From assembly GCA_031418715.1 (NCBI GenBank), contig JANOJL010000049.1, positions 124,001 to 188,000 on the forward strand: a stretch of DNA of 64,000 bases. Direction: 5' to 3'. The notes below the pieces were generated by a model. That model was not told the DNA's origin, did no database searches, and saw only the letters and a list, made by a program, of their open reading frames with translations. Every line of letters starts with the position of its first letter. The first letter of the stretch is position 1. A program made the position numbers and the translations under genes. The stretch is from JANMDU01 sp031418715 (GTDB taxonomy: Bacteria; Pseudomonadota; Gammaproteobacteria; Burkholderiales; Burkholderiaceae_C). Of the stretch, positions 1-7,834 are shown in pieces.

Positions 1-172
1 AATGAATATGAATACTTTTGTACTCATTCGCATTCTATCGGCGCTGTATGACTCGGGAATATGTATCAAAGGGTTTTGAGTGGCAGACCTGTGGCGGAAA
101 TGGACTTGTGAGCTTGCAATGCACCACCTTTTATGGCGGATGAGACAATTTGGTCTTAATGGAGAAGCTTTG

Positions 173-829
173 ATGTCGCCTGATGCCTTGATACAAGCCG
201 CTGACCGTGCTTTGCGCACTTTGCTTGCCCCGCCGGTGGCCCGCCGCGCTGCGCCTGTTGTGATGCCAACATTTGATGCAGAAGGTGAGCCCGATGTCTT
301 AGACGCACGCGAGCGAGCGCATGCGGGGGCGCTGATGCGGGTGAACCATGTGGGTGAGGTGTGTGCGCAGGCTTTGTATGCGGGGCAGGCGTTTGCTACA
401 AAAAACGAAGCGCTCTGTGCCCATTTTATAAAAGCTGGTGAGGAGGAAGGTGATCATTTGGCTTGGACGGCGCAACGCCTGAAGGCCTTGGGTGCGCGGC
501 CTTCGTTGCTCAATCCGATTTGGTATGCGGGCTCTTTTGGTCTGGGTCTGCTTGCCTCGCGCTTAGGCGATAGCGCGAGCTTGGGCTTTGTGGTGGAGAC
601 GGAGCGACAGGTGGAGGCGCATTTGGATTCGCACCTCGCTGCGAGTGCGCAGGGCGGTTTGCCTGAGGCGGATCATGCTTCTCGCGCGGTGGTGACGCAG
701 ATGATGCAAGAAGAGGTTGAGCATGCGCAGGAAGCGCAGGCGGCGGGGGCTGTCGAGCTGCCTGAGCCTGTGAAGCGGGTGATGAAGGGAATGGCTGGCG
801 TGATGACTCGGACGGCTTACTACCTTTGA
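173..829 (+). CDS. coq7: Demethoxyubiquinone hydroxylase Coq7
   Basis: Di-iron monooxygenase that hydroxylates the demethoxy quinone intermediate in ubiquinone synthesis at the inner membrane. The 218-residue product carries the carboxylate-bridged di-iron ligands in the expected order: Glu62 (GEVCAQ), Glu92 with His95 (EEGDH), Glu142 (VETE), and Glu181 with His184 (EEVEH). I chose the ATG at 173 because a GGAG lies 8 bases upstream and the protein then begins MSPDALIQAADRAL, the usual family start. An in-frame GTG at 80 would add 31 residues that do not look like the family. It stands alone, and its 3' end abuts a dispersed repeat shared with osmC. Confidence 0.95.
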   Translation: MSPDALIQAADRALRTLLAPPVARRAAPVVMPTFDAEGEPDVLDARERAHAGALMRVNHVGEVCAQALYAGQAFATKNEALCAHFIKAGEEEGDHLAWTAQRLKALGARPSLLNPIWYAGSFGLGLLASRLGDSASLGFVVETERQVEAHLDSHLAASAQGGLPEADHASRAVVTQMMQEEVEHAQEAQAAGAVELPEPVKRVMKGMAGVMTRTAYYL

Positions 830-831
830 TT

Positions 832-898
832 TGCTATTAAATAGATAGCAAACTAAGAAGAATATATAACGGCGAACAGCCCAAAACACTTAAAAATT
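832..898 (+). repeat. Dispersed 66-bp palindromic repeat, copy 1
   Basis: Intergenic copy between coq7 and the convergent osmC. It starts with a short palindrome (TGCTATTAAATAGATAGCA), followed by TATATAACGG and ends CTTAAAAATT. The last bases supply the TAA stop of osmC on the minus strand. It matches nine other copies in this window. Confidence 0.8.
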
Positions 899-1358
899 AA
901 GCTTCCAGCAACTCAAAACTGGTGGTGATCTCAGCTGTTTTGCCCAACATGATGGTGGCAGAGCAGTATTTCTCGTGGCTCATGGCGATGGCGCGTTCGA
1001 CGGCTGTGGGCGGGATGCCTTTGCCTGTCACGGTGAAATGCATGTTGATTTTGGTGAAAACTTTGGGGTCTGTTTCTGCGCGATCGGCGTGCAGTTTCAC
1101 TGAGCAGCCGCGCACATCATGCCTGCCGCGCTTCAAGATGAGCACCACGTCATAGGCGGTGCAGCCGCCCGTGCCTGCGAGGACGATTTCCATCGGGCGG
1201 GGCGCTAGATTTTGACCGCCGTTTTCCGGCTTGGCGGCATCGGGTGCGCCGTCCATGCTGAAGGTGTGGCCGCTGCCGGTTTCGGCTTTAAAACCCATTG
1301 GCGAGCCTGCTTGAGTGCGTGTGCCTTCGCCGCCTGTCCAACTGACTGTGCATTCCAT
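897..1358 (-). CDS. OsmC family protein (YhfA-like)
   Basis: Small thiol-dependent protein of the OsmC/Ohr superfamily, known for peroxide reduction or redox protection. The 153 residues contain the two superfamily cysteines, Cys66 (GTGGCTAYD) and Cys132 (EKYCSATIML). The arrangement resembles the YhfA subgroup rather than Ohr, so I do not assign organic hydroperoxide resistance. The ATG at 1358 is preceded on its strand by AAGGAAATTCC. It is divergent from ilvA, and its stop codon lies in the end of a dispersed repeat. Confidence 0.88.
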   Translation of the reverse strand: MECTVSWTGGEGTRTQAGSPMGFKAETGSGHTFSMDGAPDAAKPENGGQNLAPRPMEIVLAGTGGCTAYDVVLILKRGRHDVRGCSVKLHADRAETDPKVFTKINMHFTVTGKGIPPTAVERAIAMSHEKYCSATIMLGKTAEITTSFELLEA

Positions 1359-1452
1359 CGGAATTTCCTTTAAAACTTGATGTGATTATCGCGTTTTTGA
1401 TGCGATGCAGCATTACTGCACTTAGAATCAAAACTTGTCTCCTCAACCCCTC

Positions 1453-1503
1453 GCAAGACGGGTTAGTTATAGCCCCGGTTCGCAAGAGCTGGGGCTTTTT
1501 TTG
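1453..1503 (+). terminator. Hairpin plus T-run upstream of ilvA (attenuator or terminator)
   Basis: A stem AGCCCC/GGGGCT at 1471-1496 is followed directly by seven T residues, a rho-independent terminator on the plus strand. A smaller hairpin with an ACCCC/GGGTT-type stem lies just before it (about 1443-1464), and both loops contain CGCAAGA. No plus-strand gene ends nearby (coq7 ends at 829), so it may attenuate ilvA, which starts 31 bases downstream. No branched-chain-rich leader peptide was identified. Confidence 0.5.
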
Positions 1504-1533
1504 TGCTGTGCAACATGGGTTTTACAATGCCAC

Positions 1534-3102
1534 ATGCCCAAAACCACTCCAAAACCGCTGACGCCGGCCGATTACCTGACCAAAATCCTGAATGCCCGCG
1601 TGTACGACGTTGCTGTGGAGTCTGATCTGACTCCTGCCAAGCAGCTCTCTCGCCGCTTGCATAACAAGGTGCTTTTGAAGCGCGAAGACCAGCAACAGGT
1701 CTTTACCTTCAAGCTGCGCGGGGCTTACAACAAGATGGTGAATTTGAGCGAAACGCAGCTCAAAAAAGGCGTGATCACTGCATCCGCAGGCAATCATGCT
1801 CAGGGCGTGGCGCTGTCGGCATCTAAGCTCGGTGTGCGTGCTGTGATTGTGATGCCGGCAACCACACCTCAAATCAAGATTGATGCTGTGCGCGCCCTGG
1901 GAGGTGAAGCGGTTTTGCACGGCGACAGCTATTCAGATGCCTATAAGCACGCGCTGGCCATAGAAAAGAAAGAGAAGCTGACGTTCGTTCACCCGTTTGA
2001 TGACCCCGATGTGATTGCAGGCCAGGGCACGATTGCCATGGAGATTTTGCGCCAGCACCAAGGCAAGCTGGATGCTGTGTTTGTGGCCATTGGCGGTGGC
2101 GGCCTAATTAGCGGAGTGGCCAATTACATCAAGGCCGTGCGACCCGAGGTGAAGATCATTGGCGTCCAAATGAATGATTCGAATGCGATGCTGCAATCGG
2201 TCAAGGCCAAAAAGCGCATCACCCTGCCCGATGTGGGCTTGTTTGCTGACGGCACGGCAGTAAAACTGGTAGGAGAGGAAACATTTCGTGCGGCGAAAGA
2301 CCTGATTGATGAATTTGTCGTGGTGGATACCGATGCGGTGTGCGCGGCAATCAAGGATGTGTTTGTGGATACGCGCAGCATCGTAGAGCCCTCCGGCGCA
2401 ATGGCGGTGGCGGCGATCAAGCAATATGTGGCAAAGCACAAGACCAAAGGGGAGACCTACGCCGCGATTCTCTGCGGCGCCAACATGAATTTTGACCGCC
2501 TGCGCTTCGTGGCCGAGCGGGCGGAGGTGGGCGAGGAGCGCGAGGCGCTGTTTGCCGTGACGGTGCCTGAGGAACGCGGCAGCTTTCGTCGCTTTTGCGA
2601 AACTGTGGGCAATTTGCCCGGCGGCGCACGCAATGTGACGGAATTTAACTACCGGATTTCTGACAGCGAAAAAGCGCATGTCTTTGTTGGCCTCACAACG
2701 CATGGAAAAATCAACGGTGTGGGCGAGAGCGCAAAAATCGCCGCCACCTTTACCAAAAAAGGCTTCACCACGATTGATTTGACGCACGACGATCTGGCCA
2801 AAGAGCACTTGCGTCATATGGTGGGCGGCGCGTCAAAATTAGCGCAAGACGAGCGCCTGCTGCGCTTTGTCTTTCCCGAGCGGCCCGGTGCACTGTTGAA
2901 ATTCTTGAATGCGATGCGCCCCGGCTGGAACATCACGCTGTTTCATTACCGCAATCAGGGCGCAGACTATGGCCGGATTTTGGTGGGCTTGCAGGTGCCC
3001 AAAGCGGATGACAAAGTCTTCGTACAATTTGTCACAAATTTAGGCTATCCTTGGGTGGATGAGACGGCCAACCCTGCCTACCGGCTCTTTCTTCAGAACT
3101 GA
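1534..3102 (+). CDS. ilvA: Threonine ammonia-lyase, biosynthetic
   Basis: Pyridoxal-phosphate enzyme converting threonine to 2-oxobutanoate, the first step of isoleucine synthesis. The 522 residues comprise an N-terminal catalytic domain with the PLP lysine Lys60 in FTFKLRGAYNKM and a glycine-rich phosphate loop (IGGGGLISG), then a C-terminal pair of ACT-like regulatory domains from about residue 335. That is the long, isoleucine-inhibited form. I placed the start at 1534 because upstream in-frame codons run through a terminator hairpin and encode a non-family sequence. No strong ribosome binding site is visible. Confidence 0.95.
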   Translation: MPKTTPKPLTPADYLTKILNARVYDVAVESDLTPAKQLSRRLHNKVLLKREDQQQVFTFKLRGAYNKMVNLSETQLKKGVITASAGNHAQGVALSASKLGVRAVIVMPATTPQIKIDAVRALGGEAVLHGDSYSDAYKHALAIEKKEKLTFVHPFDDPDVIAGQGTIAMEILRQHQGKLDAVFVAIGGGGLISGVANYIKAVRPEVKIIGVQMNDSNAMLQSVKAKKRITLPDVGLFADGTAVKLVGEETFRAAKDLIDEFVVVDTDAVCAAIKDVFVDTRSIVEPSGAMAVAAIKQYVAKHKTKGETYAAILCGANMNFDRLRFVAERAEVGEEREALFAVTVPEERGSFRRFCETVGNLPGGARNVTEFNYRISDSEKAHVFVGLTTHGKINGVGESAKIAATFTKKGFTTIDLTHDDLAKEHLRHMVGGASKLAQDERLLRFVFPERPGALLKFLNAMRPGWNITLFHYRNQGADYGRILVGLQVPKADDKVFVQFVTNLGYPWVDETANPAYRLFLQN

Positions 3103-3161
3103 AATGCCGTACGCGCACTGACCAAAAGCTGCTGCGGCACCCTACAAGCGACACTAAAAAA

Positions 3162-4250
3162 ATGACTGATACCGTCAACGATACCTTGATCCAAGTTCCT
3201 GCGATTGAGCCGATCCGATCTGGGCCTGCCGCCCAAGCATTGTTGGCCAAATTACAAGACAAGATCAACAACAAAACCAAGCCGATTGGCGCATTGGGTC
3301 AACTCGAAGCGCTTGCCATTCAGCTGGGTTTGATTCAGCAAAGCGAGGCGATTGCGCTGAAGCAACCGCAGATCGTGGTGTTTGCGGGCGATCATGGCAT
3401 TGTGGACGAAGGCGTGTCGGCTTACCCGCAAGTGGTGACCACACAAATGGTGGCCAATATGCTGGGAGCGAATGGCAAGCCGGGCAGCGCGGGCATCAAT
3501 GTGCTGGCGCATCAGCACAATTTCAATCTCACGGTGGTTGATGCAGGCGTGGCCAGCGCGTTGCCTGATCATCCGCGCTTGCTGCAACTAAAAATCGCAC
3601 CGAGTACCCGCAACTGCGTGCTCGCACCCGCGATGAGTGATTTGCAAGGCGTGGCTGCGCTCCAAGCGGGCATGGATGTGGTGCGCCAACTGGCGGGCAA
3701 TGTGGTGGCCTTCGGAGAAATGGGCATCGGCAACACATCCAGTGCGGCTTTGATTCTCTCGCTCTTCACGCCGATTCCGATCGAAGATTGCGCAGGCCGT
3801 GGCACCGGGCTGACCGATGAGCAGATGAAGAAAAAGATTTATGCGCTCACACGCGCGCATCGCCGCCATCACGGCGCTAAAAAGCCGTTTGATATTCTTT
3901 GCGCTGTGGGCGGTTTTGAGATTGCGATGATGGCTGGCGCGATGCTGCAAGCGGCAGCTGAGCGGCGCGTGATTTTGGTGGATGGCTTTATCGCGGGTGC
4001 AGCTGCTTTGGTGGCTGTGGGCTTGTCGCCCGCCGTAAAAGATTACATGGTGTTTTGCCACGTGGGCGCTGAGTTTGGCCACCGCGCCATGCTCAAGGCA
4101 CTGGCTGCGCTGCCGCTGCTGGATTTGGGGTTGCGCTTAGGCGAAGGCACAGGCTCACTCTTGGCCTGGCCGCTGGTGGTTTCCAGTGCTCGACTGCTCA
4201 ATGAGATGGCCAGTTTTGAATCGGCTGGGGTGTCGCAGAAGGCGTCATGA
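3162..4250 (+). CDS. cobT: Nicotinate-nucleotide--dimethylbenzimidazole phosphoribosyltransferase
   Basis: Activates dimethylbenzimidazole to alpha-ribazole phosphate for the lower ligand of cobalamin. The 362-residue protein has the family blocks FAGDHGI (near 75-80), GEMGIGNTSS (185-194) and CHVGAEFGHR (299-308), where Glu304 corresponds to the catalytic glutamate. It is first in a cobT-cobS-cobC group with all genes in the same direction. A degenerate inverted repeat fills the gap before cobS. No cobalamin riboswitch was recognised in the 59 bases upstream. Confidence 0.95.
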   Translation: MTDTVNDTLIQVPAIEPIRSGPAAQALLAKLQDKINNKTKPIGALGQLEALAIQLGLIQQSEAIALKQPQIVVFAGDHGIVDEGVSAYPQVVTTQMVANMLGANGKPGSAGINVLAHQHNFNLTVVDAGVASALPDHPRLLQLKIAPSTRNCVLAPAMSDLQGVAALQAGMDVVRQLAGNVVAFGEMGIGNTSSAALILSLFTPIPIEDCAGRGTGLTDEQMKKKIYALTRAHRRHHGAKKPFDILCAVGGFEIAMMAGAMLQAAAERRVILVDGFIAGAAALVAVGLSPAVKDYMVFCHVGAEFGHRAMLKALAALPLLDLGLRLGEGTGSLLAWPLVVSSARLLNEMASFESAGVSQKAS

Positions 4251-4271
4251 GCTGGGATCGATGGCCGCTTG

Positions 4272-4373
4272 GGTAACGCAAAATGCGCAAAAGAGCAAAC
4301 CAAAAATGCGAAAACATACAAAAAACGGCTCTTGATGCAGTCGTTCCGTTTTTTTCGCGTTTCTTGCGTTACC
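4272..4373. repeat. Degenerate inverted repeat related to the GxxExxY cassette ends
   Basis: Left arm at 4272-4292 (GGTAACGCAAAATGCGCAAAA) pairs imperfectly with a right arm at 4349-4373. The arm resembles the GGTTACGCAGAAGACGCAAAA part of the terminal repeats at 50.6 and 51.1 kb. The inside (about 56 bp) has no gene. It could act as a hairpin between cobT and cobS. Confidence 0.5.
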
Positions 4374-4391
4374 TAAAATCAAACCCACAAT

Positions 4392-5189
4392 GTGAAGCTA
4401 ATTAAACATTTCCTCCTCGCCATTCAGTTTTTTACACGCATTCCCGTGACAGGAAGACTGGCGGCTTGGGTGGGGTTTAGCCCAGAGATGCTCCGAGGAA
4501 GCGCGGCGCATTTTGCTGGCGTGGGGTGGGTCGTGGGCGTTGTTGCGGCGCTGGTGTATCTCGGCGTGCAGGCGCTGATGCCGGGGGCTGATGCGCCTTT
4601 GATAGCGGCATGTTTTTCGACGATTGCTACCGTGTTGCTCACGGGCGGGTTTCATGAAGATGGCTTGGCGGATTTAGCCGATGGTTTGGGCGGTTCGTCT
4701 GACCGAGCGCGGGCTTTGGAGATCATGAAAGATTCGCGTGTGGGCGCATTTGGCGCGATGGCTTTGGTGCTTGCACTGCTGACGAAGATTGCGCTGTTGG
4801 CGGCGCTGGGTGCTTTTGATGCATGGCAAATCATGGCTTTGATCGTTGCGAGTCACGTCGTTTCACGGGCTTTACCGATGGGGCTGCTGGCGCTGTTGCC
4901 GCATGTGGGTGACGCGGCTGGGAGTAAATCGAAGCCCTTGGCTGACAGCATTTCTGCGAAGGCTTTGCGGAGCAATTTTTTATGGTGTTTTGGGCTTTTG
5001 GCCGTTATATTGCCTGCACAGTGTGCTACTGAATTAATAGCGGGGTTTGGCGCTTCTTTGATCGCTTGGACGCTGATGTGGTGGCGGTTGGCGAAGCGTT
5101 TGCAGGGTTTTACAGGCGATGCGTTGGGCGCGACGCAGCAGGTTTGCGAGATCGCATTTCTGTTTGGCGCGCTGATGGTGATCGCTTGA
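4392..5189 (+). CDS. cobS: Adenosylcobinamide-GDP ribazoletransferase
   Basis: Integral membrane enzyme joining adenosylcobinamide-GDP to alpha-ribazole, the last assembly step of cobalamin. The 265 residues include the typical GFHEDGLADLADGLGG motif near 82-97 and several hydrophobic segments. The start is a GTG. Residues 195-217 are encoded by a reverse-oriented copy of the dispersed 66-bp repeat (4974-5042), which gives an insert ending ILPAQCATELIA. The frame is kept, so the protein is probably still functional. cobC follows after 16 bases. Confidence 0.93.
   Translation: MKLIKHFLLAIQFFTRIPVTGRLAAWVGFSPEMLRGSAAHFAGVGWVVGVVAALVYLGVQALMPGADAPLIAACFSTIATVLLTGGFHEDGLADLADGLGGSSDRARALEIMKDSRVGAFGAMALVLALLTKIALLAALGAFDAWQIMALIVASHVVSRALPMGLLALLPHVGDAAGSKSKPLADSISAKALRSNFLWCFGLLAVILPAQCATELIAGFGASLIAWTLMWWRLAKRLQGFTGDALGATQQVCEIAFLFGALMVIA
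4974..5042 (-). repeat. Dispersed repeat copy 2, inside cobS
   Basis: Reverse-oriented copy within the cobS coding sequence. Read on the minus strand it has the palindromic head CGCTATTAATTCAGTAGCA, then ATATAACGG, AGCCCAAAACACC and an A-rich tail. It contributes 23 codons in frame. Confidence 0.8.
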
Positions 5190-5205
5190 TACACGCCGTT
5201 TGAGT

Positions 5206-5910
5206 ATGCGTTTGTATTGTGTGCGCCATCCGAAGCCACTGGTGGACAGCGGTGTTTGCTATGGCGCTAGCGATGTGGCTTGCGCAGCTTCTGAGGCGCA
5301 AACGGCCGCGTTTGCTCTGCGCGATAGCTTGCCAAGAGGCTTGAAGATCCTCTGCTCGCCGCTACAAAGATGTGAGCACTTAGCGCAGGAAATACAACGG
5401 CTAGAGCCCGATTTGGCTTATAAAACCGATGCCCGCTTGGCTGAAATGGACTTTGGTGCATGGGAGATGCAGCCTTGGAATGCTGTTCCACCTGATGAGC
5501 TCAAAGCTTGGACGGAGGACTTTGCCGTGTACCGCTGTGGTGGCTCGGGTGAGTCTGCGGGTATGTTTGTGCAACGCGTGGCGCAGCTGCTGGTGCAGAG
5601 TGCGCAAGCTGGACAAGATCAAATTTGGATCACGCACGCGGGCGTGATCCGCGCTTTGCAATGGCTTCAAGCGCAACCATTGGCTTGGATCAATGCATGG
5701 ATGCCCGAGCTGATTACTGCGCCGTTTGCGCACTGTTCGGAGACGTTTTTTGAGCTTCGCGGCGAGCGTCTTTCTCTTTGGCGCGATCAGCTTCACGCTC
5801 GCGATTGGCCCCAAGGCGCGCTGGTCTGGTGCCAGGTACAGCCATGGGATCGGCCGCTGGACTGGCCGAAGATGCAGGCACGGGCGTTGCAGGGATGGCC
5901 TGCGGGCTGA
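5206..5910 (+). CDS. cobC: Histidine phosphatase, probable alpha-ribazole phosphatase
   Basis: Phosphoglycerate-mutase-like phosphatase, likely removing phosphate from alpha-ribazole 5'-phosphate given its place after cobT and cobS. The catalytic RH pair is in LYCVRHPKP near the N terminus, the EMDFGAWE block follows, and the second histidine is in WITHAGVIRAL. I use the ATG at 5206 rather than the TTG at 5200. The last 197 bases overlap, tail to tail, the 3' end of gspC on the other strand, which is unusual. Confidence 0.82.
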   Translation: MRLYCVRHPKPLVDSGVCYGASDVACAASEAQTAAFALRDSLPRGLKILCSPLQRCEHLAQEIQRLEPDLAYKTDARLAEMDFGAWEMQPWNAVPPDELKAWTEDFAVYRCGGSGESAGMFVQRVAQLLVQSAQAGQDQIWITHAGVIRALQWLQAQPLAWINAWMPELITAPFAHCSETFFELRGERLSLWRDQLHARDWPQGALVWCQVQPWDRPLDWPKMQARALQGWPAG

Positions 5911-6406
5911 TCGCAGGGCGCGAGACGATGGCCGTGCCTGCCACGGCGCTGGTCAATTGTGGCAATTCGAGCGTTAAACCAGGAGCTGCATCTTGGCTGG
6001 CAGCGAGCATGGCTTTGCCGGCTGACACGCTGTGGAGCACGATGCCGTCAGCCAAGGGTGTGCCTACGCGGTAAGGGCGTTGCGGTTTGCCATCTACCGC
6101 GATCAAAGCCACACCTAGACTCGCTGATTTGTTGACCACCACGCCGGTGAGCACAAAACGCGCTGCCTGAAATAGGCTTGGCGCAGCATCAGCTAATGTG
6201 TCACGCGGCGTGACACTGCCGCCGCCCAAACCCTTGGCCAAAGCCTGTGCATCGACAGCTGCGCCGCCCGGCGAAGGCGCTGCTACAGCCGCGGAAATTG
6301 GCGACACGGGGCCTTTGACGAACTGGAGCGCCCAATACACGGCACTGGCCCCAGCGAGCAGCCAGACAAGAAATGTTGCGAATCGGGTCCAATGGGGGCG
6401 TTGCAT
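5714..6406 (-). CDS. gspC: Type II secretion system protein GspC
   Basis: Inner-membrane component linking the secretin GspD to the assembly platform. A single membrane segment lies at about residues 9-28 (FATFLVWLLAGASAVYW), followed by a periplasmic homology region (GVVVNKSASLGVALIAVDGK) and an Ala/Pro-rich then charged tail. No PDZ domain is seen. The start at 6406 is preferred over a GTG at 6445. It is divergent from gspG with 41 bases between, and its tail overlaps cobC by 197 bases in antisense. Confidence 0.75.
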   Translation of the reverse strand: MQRPHWTRFATFLVWLLAGASAVYWALQFVKGPVSPISAAVAAPSPGGAAVDAQALAKGLGGGSVTPRDTLADAAPSLFQAARFVLTGVVVNKSASLGVALIAVDGKPQRPYRVGTPLADGIVLHSVSAGKAMLAASQDAAPGLTLELPQLTSAVAGTAIVSRPAISPQAIPATPVPASSASPAADPMAVPGTRPARLGANREREADRAKEKDARREAQKTSPNSAQTAQ

Positions 6407-6447
6407 GCGGCTATTATCGTGCTTATCACTTGTTCTCTGAGCCACCT

Positions 6448-6915
6448 ATGTTCCCTGCCCTGTCTGCTGTGTTGCCAAATCCATCCGTTACCTCACTGCG
6501 TAAAAAATTGCAGCGTGGTTTCACGCTGATTGAATTGATGGTGGTGCTCGTCATCATCGGCATTTTGGCCGCGCTGATCGTGCCCAATGTGCTGGATCGC
6601 GCAGACGATGCGCGGGTCACGGCTGCTAAGACAGATATCAACAACATCGTGCAAGCTTTGAAACTGTATCGCTTAGATAACCAGCGTTATCCCAGCGGCG
6701 AGCAAGGCTTGCAGTCCTTGAGCGCGAAGCCGACAGTGGGCGTGATCCCCACCAATTGGAAACCTTATTTGGAAAAACTGCCGAACGATCCTTGGGGTCG
6801 CCCGTATCAATATCTCAATCCTGGTATCAAAGGCGAGATTGACGTGATGAGCTTTGGTGCTGATGGCCAAGCTGGCGGTGAAGGCAAGAACGCCGATGTC
6901 GGCAGTTGGCAGTAA
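6448..6915 (+). CDS. gspG: Type II secretion major pseudopilin
   Basis: Main subunit of the periplasmic pseudopilus. A class III prepilin signal is clear: cleavage after Gly24 in QRGFTLIELM, with Phe at +1 and Glu at +5, then a hydrophobic helix of about 20 residues. The C-terminal half contains the calcium-binding GspG fold blocks (DPWGRPYQYLNPG). The mature length of about 131 residues is normal. It starts the gspG-to-gspF operon, whose genes mostly overlap or nearly abut. Confidence 0.95.
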   Translation: MFPALSAVLPNPSVTSLRKKLQRGFTLIELMVVLVIIGILAALIVPNVLDRADDARVTAAKTDINNIVQALKLYRLDNQRYPSGEQGLQSLSAKPTVGVIPTNWKPYLEKLPNDPWGRPYQYLNPGIKGEIDVMSFGADGQAGGEGKNADVGSWQ

Positions 6916-6965
6916 GGCAGGCTGAGTCTGGCATGCTGCATTGCAGCCGTTTGCCAGTGATTTCA

Positions 6966-7475
6966 ATGATCCAGACCACTCGCCCCCCTTACGGCTTCAC
7001 GCTGCTGGAGTTGCTGGTCGTTCTTACCATCATTGCAATAGGTACAGCGGGCGTGACGTTTGCGTTTCGCGACAGCCAAGCGACGCTGCTTGAGCGCGAA
7101 GCTGAGCGATTGAGTGTCATTTTAGAGACGGCGCGGGTGCAGTCGCGCAGCTCCGGGGTGGCGTTGGCTTGGGTGCCGCTGCCGCAGGGGTTTGTGGTGT
7201 TGCCAGCGAGTGAGCTGAATCTAAGGCGCCAGCTTCAGGTGGATGCTGCATCGGTGAGTCCTTGGCTGAGCAGCGAGATGCGGGCGCAGGTGAATCCTCA
7301 AGGTATTGGCACCGATGCGCAGCGCAGCGCGAGCAGCCTGCTTCTCGGCGCAGAACCGATGATTGCGCCCTCTAGCGTGGTGCTCAGCCTTGGCGAGCGC
7401 CAACTCCGCGTAGCGACAGATGGGCTGCGGCCTTTCACTGTGCAGCCGCTGGAAAGCGCGGTGGCCAAGCCATGA
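6966..7475 (+). CDS. gspH: Type II secretion minor pseudopilin GspH
   Basis: Minor pseudopilin. The prepilin site is PPYGFTLLELLV, with cleavage after Gly10 when the ATG at 6966 is used. An ATG at 6933 in the same frame would lengthen the leader by 11 residues and cannot be excluded. The rest is weakly conserved, as is normal for GspH. Its stop overlaps the gspI start (ATGA). Confidence 0.82.
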   Translation: MIQTTRPPYGFTLLELLVVLTIIAIGTAGVTFAFRDSQATLLEREAERLSVILETARVQSRSSGVALAWVPLPQGFVVLPASELNLRRQLQVDAASVSPWLSSEMRAQVNPQGIGTDAQRSASSLLLGAEPMIAPSSVVLSLGERQLRVATDGLRPFTVQPLESAVAKP

Positions 7476-7834
7476 AACAGCAGCGCGGATTTACCTTGAT
7501 TGAGGTCTTGGTGGCGTTGACCATCGTGGCGATTGCGCTTTTTGCCGGCACGCAAGCGACTTCGGCCTTGGCGCGATCCTCTCAACGGCAAACCGACTTG
7601 CTGCTCGCCCAAATCTGCGCTGACAACGTACTCTACAGCCTGCGCTTGGCGCGGCAAATGCCCAGCGTGGGTGAGAGTAGCAGCGAATGTGCGCAAGGCA
7701 GTCGCGTGTTCACTGTGGAATTGAAAGTGCGCCCCACGCCGAATCCGAGCTTCTTGCGCGTGCAGGCCAATGTGAGCGATGCTCAGGAGAAATACGGCAT
7801 CTTGCACGTGTCGACTGTGATTGGACGGTTTTGA
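7472..7834 (+). CDS. gspI: Type II secretion minor pseudopilin GspI
   Basis: Minor pseudopilin of 120 residues, part of the pseudopilus tip complex with GspJ and GspK. Short leader MKQQRG, then FTLIEVLVAL with Glu at +5 and a hydrophobic helix. It is translationally coupled on both sides: the start overlaps the gspH stop and its stop overlaps the gspJ start. Confidence 0.9.
   Translation: MKQQRGFTLIEVLVALTIVAIALFAGTQATSALARSSQRQTDLLLAQICADNVLYSLRLARQMPSVGESSSECAQGSRVFTVELKVRPTPNPSFLRVQANVSDAQEKYGILHVSTVIGRF

Noticed and set aside
1..79. AATGCGAATGAG-like sequence on the minus strand upstream of coq7, resembling a Fur box
   Set aside because: Only a partial match, and the gene it would control lies outside the window.
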